In this document: positions 44,660-55,340 of the stretch, one piece after another
How the letters are laid out: every line of letters starts with the position of its first letter
Position numbering within the stretch: position 1 is the first letter of the stretch
NCBI GenBank assembly: GCA_037501455.1
Contig: CM074862.1
Span: forward strand, 81,026,001-81,090,000
Reading direction: 5' to 3'
Source: Lantana camara
Taxonomy: Eukaryota > Streptophyta > Magnoliopsida > Lamiales > Verbenaceae
Length of the DNA stretch: 64,000 bases
Translations under genes and position numbers: made by a program
Notes under the pieces: generated by a model
Seen by the model: the letters and a program-made list of their open reading frames with translations, nothing else
Told to the model about the DNA's origin: nothing
Databases searched by the model: none

Positions 44660-46139
44660 TGGTTGCCGAATCCACCAAATAATAACCTTCGCTTTCCAAT
44701 ACACAATAAACAGAGTATAGTAGCAAAGGGTCGAACCCAAAGGACTAACAGGTTTTATATTTCACACACAACCAAGTAAATGATCCACAAGAACAGTTCG
44801 GAACGGGGGGGTTTGAGTAATTACCAAACTACACAATGAAGATGCTAAAATAAAAGATATCAAATAAAGAAAGCTGATAATTAGTGATTGAAATTAACTG
44901 ATTTAGAGATAGGTTATCCTAGCCAAGTTGTTCTTATAATTCATGTCATTGATTCGATCATTGATGCAATATTCAACTTTAATTCATTGATAGACCGACT
45001 ATAGTGGTAACAAGCTCTACACACCTGATCCTTTCTTATTTTTACAATGATTAAAAGACGCTTATTAATCATCTTCTTATCACAAAAGCAGTCTTAAAGA
45101 TACGATCCTAAGATTTAACCTTGTGATAGCATTAATCATGAAAAAGATACCGATCCTAACCAACAAACTCAAGAAGCTTGGAATGTTTAAGTCATTATAC
45201 ATTCATCTCATCACTCTCAAGCAAACATGATGGTAAGCTTTCAATGATGTGTAACTCTTTAGGTACATTTACATGACAATTACGGATCAAGTATTTGTGC
45301 AGTCAAATAGAGCAAGTATGAAGATAATAATTGATCAGAAAATCATCTCAAAAACATGTTCAAACTATACGTTCAAGATACATGCGTATACCAAGAGATT
45401 AAAGCTGCATAAACTCATTTAGATCTCACAATCCAATACACGAATCAAAGAAACAACTTCACTAGGATAAAAGGAAACTTAGCTGCTGTACATACTTGCA
45501 AAAAGATCAAATAACAAACTGTTTCAGAACTGAATTTAAGCTAACAAAGATTGTCTACAAAAGGTTGATCAATAGCTTCACAATCTATGCATAAATTCTA
45601 ACTAGAAAGAGAAGAAAAGGGAAAGAAAATACTTGCTGATCATAATAGGGGAAAAGTACCCTGTTTTGCTACTGTTCTAGAGCTGCTACAGCTGCTACGT
45701 GCTTGCCTTCTTCAAGAGAAACTGAATATCCCCTTCTATTCTTCATGACCCTTGCTTATAAGCTTGATAATCTCAACTTTGGCACACATCTCAAGCCAAA
45801 TATTCTTTAGAATTCCTAAGTATGATGATTACATTTCTTGAGCCGCAAAATGCCATGCAAAGCTACTGCAAGTAGCTGAAGCTGACAAAAAGTGAAAGTC
45901 AGCAGCAATATTTGACTTGGTGTCTGCTACGTCATCCTTAGCTTAAGGGATGATCATAGCTTAAGGTCATAGCTCAGTTCATTTTCTGTACTTGGAGATT
46001 CTTTTCGTCCAGATTTGTATTGATGATCCATTTTAGCTCCAATAAACCTACAAAGCCATAATTAAGTTTAGTTAAACACATATCCCAGTCAAATGTAGGG
46101 AGAAGATTAGGTAAATTAAGCACTAATTACATACTAACA
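44660..46139. mobile_element. 1480-bp non-coding insertion within the integrase linker
   Basis: The gypsy coding sequence breaks after 'gagacccttga' and resumes at 'accctcgaacacgttcac', so 44660-46139 is inserted. The flanks ACCCTTGA (44652-44659) and ACCCTCGA (46140-46147) make an 8-bp duplication with one mismatch, as in hAT elements; read as 5 bp (CTTGA/CTCGA) with TGG...ACA ends it would instead be a solo LTR. Nothing is encoded. Inside, 'gggtcgaacccaaaggac' near 44730 resembles wording at 8993. Confidence 0.7.
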
Positions 46140-47191
46140 ACCCTCGAACACGTTCACGGAGGGAGTTGTGGGAATCATTCTGGGGGACGCATTCTCGCCA
46201 AAAAGATACTAAGGAGTGGATTCTACTGGCCCACAGTCCTCCAGGATTCTATAGCATTCTCTAAGAAATGTCCAAAGTGCCAATTTCACTCTAATGTTCC
46301 CCAGTTGCCAGCGGCTCAAATGATCCCCATTGATGTCTCGTGGCCCTTTGATCAGTGGGGCATTGATATTGTTAGCCCCCTACCTATGGCGGTCGGATAG
46401 AAAAGTTTGTTATCCTAGCCGTCGATTACTTTACAAAATGGGTTGAGGCTGAGGCAGTTGCCAAGATCACCTTCAGAGTAGTAAGGGACTTTATTTGGAA
46501 GAATATTATTTGCAGGTATGGCATCCCGAGGGTGCTTATTTCGGATAATGGATCCAAATTCATAGCAGTTGATACCCGGGAATGGTGCTCGGAGTTAGGC
46601 ATTGAGCAACGCTTCACCTCTGTGAGCCATCCTCAAGCCAACGGTCAAGCAGAAGTCACCAACATGATCATCTTACAACATTTGAAAACCATGCTTGAGA
46701 GCAAAAAGAGCGAGTGGGTTGAGGAGTTACAAGGGGCTTTATGGGCTTATCGCACCACCCCTCGAGCGGCTACCGGTGAAACCCCCTACTCCCTCGTCTA
46801 CAGGTCAGAAGCAATGATACCAGCAGAAGTTGCACATGAATCCACTCGAGTGGCATATTTTGAGCCCGGAGTGAACGAGGATAACAGGGCATTGGAATTG
46901 GATCTTTTGGAAGAGAGAAGGGATAAAGCCTGGGCACGTATTCATGAGTACAAGGCGTCCGTCGGCCGATAATATAACAAGCGGGTTAGAGAAAGAACTT
47001 TCCAGTTAGGAGACTTGGTTTTGAAGAAGGTTGAAGTCTCAAAGCATGTAGGCAAGTTGGACCCCAACTGGGAAGGTCCCTACAAAGTTATACAGATCAG
47101 AGCTAACAACACATACACACTCAAGACACTCCAAGGCAAGCGTCTCCCGCGACCGTGGAATGCATGCAACCTACGAAGGTTTTATGTTTAA
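46140..47191 (+). pseudogene. Tat gypsy integrase
   Basis: The HHCC zinc-binding domain is visible (HVHGGSCGNHSGGRI, FYWPTVLQD, KCPKCQFHS). The core domain has its first Asp in WPFDQWGIDIVSPLP (about 46343-46387), the second in LISDNGSKFIAVD (about 46532-46570), and the Glu in NGQAEVTNMI (about 46640-46669), so the DDE set is present. A frameshift near 46390 and TAA near 46969 (after VGR) break it. The C-terminal end is RPWNACNLRRFYV. It inserted element DNA into chromosomes; now inactive. Confidence 0.88.
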
Positions 47192-48260
47192 TTATTTATA
47201 ATTTTGTAAATAACCCAATTCTGGGATCTCTGCATTTCCTGTTTACACGCGTTATCTATTAAGGAGATTTTTTATGTGTGAAATATCTTTAGAGGATGGT
47301 AAGTGATTCCCCCTCGGAAACCTAGGCAATCGCCACACAGGTCCAAGGCGCGCGAATCCCCCTTTCGAGGGTAAAGTACGCTTATCAAAAGTGAAGAGAT
47401 CCCATCTAGAGGTCTACCCTCTTTGGGGAATTAATCAAGCGGTGGCTGCGAGGTGAAGAACGAGCCTAACCAGGTCACGCTGCCAGTTAGCGCTCGAACA
47501 CTGGGAAGGAAACTTTCAGACAAGTTTCCACAAAATCCTGGCCAGGGCTCCCTCGAAAATGGGATCCTCATAATAGAAATCCCTTGCATTCAAGCACTAG
47601 GATGGAAAATTTTTAGACAAGTTTTCACAAGTCTAGACCCTTACGTCTGCCATGACTTGTTAAAATTCCTAAGTGACAAACAATTCTCCTGAGCTAGACC
47701 CACGCGTCTTACGCTCGCGAAAGATGAAGATCAAACCTCTTCTCACGAGCGTACCTGTACAGCACTTGGTAAGTAGTAAGAAACTTAATGTGCGTATACG
47801 AACGTCCTAGTAGGCCTGGGTTGCTTACCAAACAAGCACCCAACGCTCAAAAGTGGGACTCATTGCACACCTTAATCAAGCTGCATCCTATAAAGGGAAA
47901 AATCTTTTAAACAAAGTCTCTGCAAGTCCCTAACCAGGGTACCCTCAAAGCAGGACCCTCGTTTAGTTAAGGGCTCACCACAGACCCTTTTCTACCATAC
48001 TTGGAAAAAATTTTCACAAGTCTTGAATCAGGGCATTCTCAAAGTAAGAACCTTGTGTTTACTCGAAGGCTTAGCAGAATTTTCCAAGTTTTATGTCATT
48101 TTTACTTATCTTATTACTTGAAATATTAACACCACAAGATTTTGATAAAACAAGCGCGAAGTAAGAATTCATGGCATAACATTAACAGAAAGTGAAAAGA
48201 CACCAAGTCATGAAAAGAAAATTTTCATTAATGAAAGAAAAGCATACAAGGGTACAACAA
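47192..48260. repeat. untranslated region with degenerate repeated blocks
   Basis: Between integrase and the antisense ORF, blocks with 'gacaagttt(t/c)cacaa', 'ccagggctccctcgaaa' and 'accctcgtttag' recur at about 47515, 47615, 47915 and 48005, spaced roughly 90-300 bp. Untranslated regions of Tat/Ogre elements are known to harbour minisatellites; these look like an old eroded one. Confidence 0.5.
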
Positions 48261-48264
48261 TAAG

Positions 48265-51019
48265 GGCACTATGGCCCCTGGAATTCATCAAAAAGCAAGG
48301 AAAATACAAGGAAATTTTCTTAAAAGGAGCGAAAGGGAATTTCAAGGGCAACGGCAACGGCAACGTCCTCCTCCAGGTTCACCACTTGAGGGACTGGATC
48401 ATTTGACTCTTGAGCAAGGGGATTCTCATTGGCCGGGGCAGGAGCATCCTCAACAGTTGATGCTTGGGGCACGTTTTCTTAAGGGTCCTCAGGAACTATT
48501 ACAGCGTTGCCATCCCCCTCGTCATGTTCCGCAAATGGCTCTTCTTCCACTGGGTGAACGGCCATGTACTCATCTTGCATGAGTTCAACTATGTAATTAT
48601 ACTCTGGTTCGCTAATGTTGGCCTCCGGATCCTCCACCCCATCTCCGTGCGCGATGCAACGCTCATCAAGGGCTAGTCCCATATCCGATCTCCCCCTCGT
48701 AGAAGCGCTCGTTAGGCCCAGATGGATCAGCTGTTCAATGGCCAAGTTGAAGACCTTCTGAGCCTCGTCGAAACAGTGGAGCAAGGTAGCAAAGAAAAAT
48801 GCCTTTGAATGGCAGAATTTGATAATGGCCTTCTTGCCTGACATCCGCGTACTTTCTCTCAGCCTCGTTGGATTTTGTGACCCACCCATTCCGGTCATCC
48901 ATCAGCTTCTTGTAGTTCTCGTTGAGGTTGTTCTAGTCTGTGCAGTATTTCTTTCGTGCGGACTCTGACTTCTTGAGGTCATCCTCTAGCTTCTTCACAT
49001 AGGCCTTAACTTTGTCATGCTCAGTTTGGAGGGACAAGAACTTAGCCTTCTCCACATCCAGCTCCTCCTGGATTTGAGCCGGATCATTCGAGCGCGCCAT
49101 CTTCTTATATTTAGCTTTGCGCTCGGAGTAGATGGTGGTGCGCATCTGGAGATTCTTGGCCCTCGGGAGTACTTGCTGTATTTTTCAAAGGAGGAAAGTA
49201 TTTCATACTTAGCATATTTTCAAGAACATAAAGAAATATTTGAATAAAGGAAAAATAAGGAGGCTTATAGAAAGGAGGGCATGGATCATGTCCCCCACCA
49301 CTTTCTCTGTGTTCTGGAAGAATAGCGCTTGGTGGTCCCCTGTGAACTGGACCCTGTTATAGAGCCCATCGGTGATGGACCTCGAGGGCGTACGACCGCT
49401 GAGGAGAATGGGGCCCTCGTTAAGCAGGCGCTCACGTATGTATCCCCCGCGTGCTCGAAGCTCCACAAATGATCCTCCTCTGAAGAAAAGGTACCACCAT
49501 CGCCCCGGGTACCCTCAACCACTTGTTTTCCCTTGCCCATTATGGGGATTGTTCGAGAGGACTAGGCACCATCCCCTTGGTGCTCCCTAATGACCACATT
49601 CGAGCGTGGCCTGGTCGGCTCGGTGGTTGGAGGGGTGGCTCCTTTCAGGTTGACGGTGTATGCCGGCCTTGGGATGATCCTCGTTTTAGTGTCGGCCGTT
49701 CGGTTCTCTCCACGGCCTCTAGGTTGTTGGGCTGTGCTGGAACTCGCCCCTTGATGGCCCCCACGACCTTCCTCTCGACCTGCCCCTCGACCGCGTGGGT
49801 TTTCTGTTGATTATCATGTTGCTGACGTTGTTGGCGATTATGTGTGTTGACGAAGATGGCAACGTTACGCATGTTTCCTCCTGCCATTATGATATTTGCT
49901 CCTGGAGAATGAAAAAAGACGAGAGTTAAGCTATTTATATAAAATTCATAAAGTGCAAGTACGACTATGATGTTAGTATCCCTATCTAGAGTTAGTGCCT
50001 TAAAATCTAACCATCTCTTTCCAAGTTCCGAGCGGGAGGGTTGTCAAGGAAATGAGGGTTATTTGTGAGCCCACACAGGAACATAACCTCCTCACTATCA
50101 ATAAGGACCTTTGCCTGTATCAGCCAGCCCTCCTCCCTCAGGGCACCCACTAAATCTTGGGGCCCAGTTCTCAGGAAAGGTAGGGTCCAAATGGTGCCTC
50201 ACAAGAGGACCCTCCCCATGCGTAACCCACTCTCGTGGTACCCCAAAATCGTCTTCTTACGGGGCCCTCACAAAGAAATTTTTTTCTTTTCATTCTATTC
50301 CATAGGTGGACGAGGGGGAATTGATAAGCTTCAAGCCAGACTTCGCCTGAATGTAGAAGAAGCCCACCCTCGGAGACGAGCAAGGTGATCTGGTGACTTG
50401 GAATAGAGCATTAAAGTTTCGCATGGAGGGTTGGTTTTCGGTACACTTCATAAGGATTACGAAGGTGGTTATGAGTGCCAGGCCATTGGTAACTATCTGC
50501 GAGGGACTCAAGTTGAGATCATTGAGTATACCAGCCACCGAGACAGGAACAGGGAATCTTAAATCCGCAAACGCCACTGAGTCCTTGTATACTGCCATTT
50601 CTCCAAGTGGAGGGTTGTTAGCACGCTCATGATCAGCCGGGATCCTCTATTGGAAGCGCTCGTCCCAGAATATGGGAGCCATCATAGACGCTATCTCCCC
50701 TCGAGTAATAGTGCTTTGGGTCTCCTCAGGGGACCTCTCGGTGGCCTGCATACCGGAGCCCCCACCCTCGGCTTGGCCTTTGGCTTTCTTGGATCTTTTC
50801 TTGCGCTTGGCTGGTGGTTGTTTTGATGGTCCCGCGGCCTCCTCCTCGAGGGCCGGTCGGGGTAAGGCCACTGTTACCGTATGATGGTGAGGGTGAGTTG
50901 CGCTCCCTATTATTGGGAGAGTCACCCCTTGTCTCTCCGCCTCCATCACCAATTCCATTTCTTCGAAGATGTGCTCAACACCCCCTGGATTTCTTTCCTC
51001 CATGGCGGAAACCGCCACA
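48265..51019 (-). pseudogene. antisense ORF of Tat element (gypsy-type transposon protein, PF04195-like)
   Basis: On the minus strand, coding-like segments run from 51018 down to about 48300: a Lys/Arg-rich stretch (PPAKRKKRSKKAK), then LRFPVPVSVAGILNDLNLSP and GFFYIQAKSGLKLI, the fold known in plant databases as putative gypsy-type transposon domain. A Gln-rich linker, an FFQNTEKVVGDM block and a coiled coil (about 48935-49145) with many Lys/Glu follow, then an acidic C-terminus (EYNYIVELMQDEYMA). Frame breaks and at least one stop show decay. The first about 19 codons lie beyond the copia insertion at 61032-61089. Function of such antisense ORFs is not established. Confidence 0.75.
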
Positions 51020-52160
51020 TGTTAGGAATAGTGCCCTAGAAAGCCGATTAGTCATAATCCGTTTTGGGACTTTCCTAGTATCACAGAGAATCTTTGAATA
51101 ATATACGATAGATTAATATCATAGGCAAACACTTCTTTATATGCTCTTATTTGGTATGCGTTTACTTTAGTTGTGTATGTATGAGAACTCCCCTAATCCT
51201 GATGACTTTAGGACTCTACCATTTAGGTGAAATGGTTCATGAAACGAGCCCTATATCACATAAGTCATGATTAGTAAAATACTCCAAGCCGATGAGTCCT
51301 ACAGACAGTGGGAGTGTCAACCTGACTCCTCTAAGGCTTGCTTGTGGGATCACGCCCTTAAGAAGGACCACCTTGTTTTATGGAGGTGCAAAGTGTATAG
51401 TTGACACGTGCGTGATACATGAGGGTGCTTACTTCAATAAGTAAGTTCACTGAGGTACCCGTGTGAGAAGATTCCTAAATGGGAAAGGAAGTTTCTATTT
51501 CAGGAAATGGAAACTTCCAGATTAGGAAATATCTCACGAGTCATTGATGTGATTAATTGATCCTTAGACTTGAGGTTCCATGTCACTTTATGAGTTAACT
51601 CTGTAGTCTTAGGTATAAGCTTTAAAGGGTGTCGCCTTAGACAACTGATTCAAGGCTTATGCTGGGGCTGCACAAGTGACTCATGAAAGTGAATGAGAAT
51701 CAAGAAAGGACCTACACTTGCATTTGCAAGGTGATCTCTTATTGTGTAAGTCATTCGTATGCCATATGGAGTCCTTGGCCAAGGCAGTAGATCAAGACAT
51801 CAAGAAAAGGGTTTCTTGGATTGAGATCAAATGGATATGAAATGCACTTAGCTTTAAGACCAGATTATTAGGGTTCTAATTATTCCCTTACCCTAGATCT
51901 TGGTTGAGAGATAGTAAGTAGGAGGATTGTATCTCACATGAATCAATGACTTAAAGGTTCTGTCGAATCCGAACATTCCAATTCAGCTAGGGGTTAAACA
52001 CCTGTTGCTAGACTATGGTCGTTTAATCTGTGGACTGATTAATTAATTAATTAGGATCACTGCTAATTGAATTGAGAACCTAGAGGGTCACACACAACAA
52101 CTTGGTTACATGAGTTAAGGCTTGAAAATGATTAAACGAGTTAATCGGGCCTAGAGGGTT

Positions 52161-52232
52161 CCACACGTGTGAAAACACACGTGTGGGTCACGTGAGTGGA
52201 CACGTGTCATTGTGACACGTGTGCCACACGTG
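52161..52232. promoter_or_regulatory. cluster of six G-box (CACGTG) motifs
   Basis: Six CACGTG hexamers fall within 72 bp, most inside longer palindromes such as CACACGTGTG and GACACGTGTC. They lie about 330-400 bp before the TATA box. CACGTG is the binding core of plant bZIP and bHLH factors (light and abscisic-acid responses). The right LTR keeps five of the six. Confidence 0.75.
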
Positions 52233-52559
52233 ATTATTTAATTATATATTAAATAATTAATTTGTTAATTATTTAATAGACTTAAGTTTAATTTTGAATT
52301 AAAAAGAAAGTCTTATTTTGGAGAAAAATAATCTAGTTAATTAATTGTGAATTAATTAATTAGATAAAATAAGTTATTTATCTTAAATAAATAAAGAATA
52401 AAATTATCCAAAAATAGTTTGGATATTTTAGCTCTCTTGAAAGTTGATTTGAATTTGAATTCAAAGTCAAAGTCAAAATTACTTGATGATCAAGTAATAG
52501 GAGAGAGGGACCAAAATCCTAAGTCCATAAGGATTAGGGATTTTCGGCCACTTCCCTCT

Positions 52560-52585
52560 TATAAATAGGGGAGCTCGAGCTCCCC
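52560..52585 (+). promoter_or_regulatory. TATA box plus 18-bp palindrome in copia LTR
   Basis: TATAAATA (52560-52567) directly abuts GGGGAGCTCGAGCTCCCC (52568-52585), a perfect palindrome located just where transcription would begin. Both are unchanged in the right LTR (60309-60334). Confidence 0.75.
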
Positions 52586-53281
52586 TCAGAGCTAATTGGC
52601 AATTCTTTTGGTTCATGTGTTGAACACCATCCTTTCTCCAAGATAAACGAAACCCTAGGTTAAGCCTAAACACTAACTAGAGAACTAGCATCCTTACTAG
52701 TTAGATTGTAGCCAAGTTGGTGGACAATCTCTAGAGAGCTTCAAGTTAGAAGTTTTGAAGATTCGAGCTTTACCAAGGAGTGGGGATCAAGCAAAACGAC
52801 CAGAAGGGATGATGAAACGATTCTCATCCCAACAGAAAACGAGTGAAAAATCGAACCAAAGAAGATGGCAAAAACTATTTGTCCTTATCCTGAAGGATGA
52901 GTTTTTTCACGAGGGTTTTATGGCTGGCAGATTTCTACTTTCGGAAAATTGGTTTTCGAAGGGAGTTTCAATCATGCTTTTCTCGTTTCATGTTTCTTTC
53001 TTTATGTTACAATGTTAAGAACTTCCCTAACATGATTTGAATATAGGTTGGTGTGGATTGTTATCCCTACAATGAATTCAAAAGTAGAAAGAGACTTTCG
53101 AGGGACGGGTTGCCATTACCGCATGAAGTGCGTTTGTGGGCGGCTCAAAACGTGTCAAGAAAGCTACTACCCAAGTGAGTTTCTTGATCTCTATGAATTT
53201 GGATACACGATTGCGAGTCCAAGATCCTTTTGTTGGAAAAATTTTAAATTTCCGCTGCTTTCTGATTCCTGTTTTCCAACA

Positions 53282-53297
53282 AGTGGTATCAGAGCCA
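53282..53297 (+). promoter_or_regulatory. copia primer binding site
   Basis: AGTGGTATCAGAGCC follows the LTR immediately and is complementary to the initiator tRNA-Met 3' end, as usual for copia. Confidence 0.88.
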
Positions 53298-53569
53298 CCT
53301 CGTTAATCGTGTTTCTGATTCGTCTCCACTTAACTGAATTTGGTAGAAAGTCTTAGGCTTAGATGCAAATTGAGTATTCTTGAGTTCTTTTAGAAAGCAT
53401 GAATTACGAAACTGTATTTTTCCTCAAAGTGTCTGAAAAATGTTTTCGAAAATTTGATTGAAATTATTTGGATCAAATATATTTAAATCGTGTTTTAAAT
53501 TTTGGATTGTTGTTAGTTATTGAACAAAAAGTACGAAACACGAAATCGCATCACGAGAACGCGAGCCTA

Positions 53570-53850
53570 AACGTGCTAAGGCGTAGCTCCTTAGGCCCGC
53601 GTGCCCGTCCGCCCAGCAGTCCCGTAACCGCGCGGGACTACCCACCGCTGCTGCTCGCCTGCGCCTAGGCCCGCGCCTAAGCGCGCCTGCTCGCCTCCCG
53701 CAACCGCGCGGGAGCCTCGCCCGGCACGCCCGCCTGCTGCTGCGCAGGGCGCACAGCCTTCTGCTGCCGGTCTCGCGCGGTGCTGGCGTGCGCGCCTAGC
53801 GCGCGATGTCGCGCGGTGTGCGAGCGGACAGTCCGGGCATTCCAGGCCGT
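53570..53850. other. GC-rich island in the copia leader
   Basis: About 280 bp of strongly GC-rich sequence (CGCGCGGGA, GCCCGCGCCTAAGCGCGCC words) within an otherwise AT-rich element, roughly 300 bp after the primer site. Several short inverted words (CGCGCG) could fold. Open frames in it are compositional artefacts. Confidence 0.6.
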
Positions 53851-55014
53851 TCGTTTCGCGATCTTGATTTTTGTGTTTAGTCCAATCCAATCCCGATTTA
53901 ATTTTTCCTGAAAATTTTTATTTTATTAAATTTGAATTATTTTGAAATAATTGTTTAAATTGGGATTTTAAAAAATGAAGCGATTTAAATTTTGGGAAAA
54001 TTGCAAACTTTATTTTATGAAAATATTGAAAGAATAAAATTGTTAATTTTCAGAAATTAATTGGAATTTTATTAGTTTATTGTTTTTCGGGTTTTATAGA
54101 AAAGGCTCTTGAACAAGAATTGCATCTGAGTCGTGTTTTAAGCTATTAGAGCTTAAAGCGAGAATTTTAATTTATTGGCTAAATTTAAATTCTTGCAATT
54201 TAAGCATGTTAGATGATCATGGGTTTAGACTTATGTATGGTTTTAATTTATGCACATGGATGGTTTAAACTGGGGTTGGAACCCTATAGTTGCGTTTTTC
54301 AATTGAGGTTGGAGCCTCACTTATGTGCGTACTGTTATGTGATTTATTATGTGGCTTTTCATATTACTGTTTTTGAGGCCGGGGTATGCCCCGTGTAATT
54401 GTCTAAGGCCAATATGAAGATTGAGCCTTATTACTTTATGTCATTTTCTTTTTATTGTAATTTGAGAGTAGAATAGGTGGTGAGGTTTTATTTTCATTTT
54501 GGAGACAATGCACCCATGGAGTAAGATGGACCACATTCAAGTAACAAGGAGGCCATAAGTGAAGACCCCTCAAAATGTTAGGGAGGGGAATCTCAATTGT
54601 AAAATGTAATAGAGATAGGGCTCGTATTTTGTTACCGCTTTCCCTTATGTGATTTAAACTGTTTATGTGGCATGTATGTTAGACCTTGTGATTGTGGAGT
54701 GGCTCCCACATATCACGCATAAGATAGGTAGAACCCACGATCATCTCATGTTAGTATCATGCTAGGACATGTTATCTGTTTATGTGCTTGTTTGAAATGC
54801 ATTTAAGTTGTACTTGCATTAATCAAGACTAATAAAATTGGATAACATATATGTTGGTGAGGTCGAACCGATCAACTCTTCGGTTGATTCGAAAATTCCC
54901 ATTAAATATTAAGCTCATTTCGAATAATAGGTATTTAATTCGAGATGCAAATTTTGAATTAAATTCCTAGCATTCCATCAATAGGTTTTAAGTTTAGTAA
55001 GTAAAGTCAGTTAT

Positions 55015-55340
55015 TATCCGCGAGTCGTGGGATAGCTAGTGAAGCTTATTATTTCTTAGTTACCTGATTGATCATTTTAAATGATCAATATTTCGTGGTT
55101 AATTTTGGCAAGGGCGATGTCCGCGAGTCGTGGGTCGTTCGAACTAAGTTTTGATCATGATCTTATGATTGATGGGTCTAGCTTAACACCTAAGTAAATA
55201 TGGATGTCGCACGAGTTGTGGGTCCATATTGAAAGATAGGTGATGCAAAACAATTACTAAGAGTTCTAAAGGTGTTAGAATTGGTAAGTTGTATCTACCG
55301 AGGGTTTTACTTAGAATGTCCGCAAGTCGTGGGTTCGAGG
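55015..55340 (+). repeat. spaced repeats of a CCGCGAGTCGTGGG phrase
   Basis: 'ccgcgagtcgtggg' at about 55018 and 55120, 'gcacgagttgtggg' at about 55208 and 'ccgcaagtcgtggg' at about 55320 recur with a spacing near 90-110 bp, each followed by similar but diverged text. A degenerate tandem array inside the copia interior. Confidence 0.6.

Larger units (their letters stand above)
51020..53281 (+). repeat. copia 5' LTR
   Basis: 2262 bp. Upstream promoter part holds six CACGTG boxes (52161-52232). TATAAATA at 52560-52567 is followed at once by the 18-bp palindrome at 52568-52585. A 64-codon minus-strand frame at 52479-52673 is shared by both LTRs simply because they are copies; it is not supported as a gene. 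Confidence 0.93.

Noticed and set aside
52479..52673. 64-codon frame present twice (also 60228-60422)
   Set aside because: The repetition is explained by the two LTRs of one element; it overlaps the TATA region and has no known motif.
53591..53890. 99-codon Ala/Arg-rich frame
   Set aside because: Caused by the GC-rich block; composition only, no motif.
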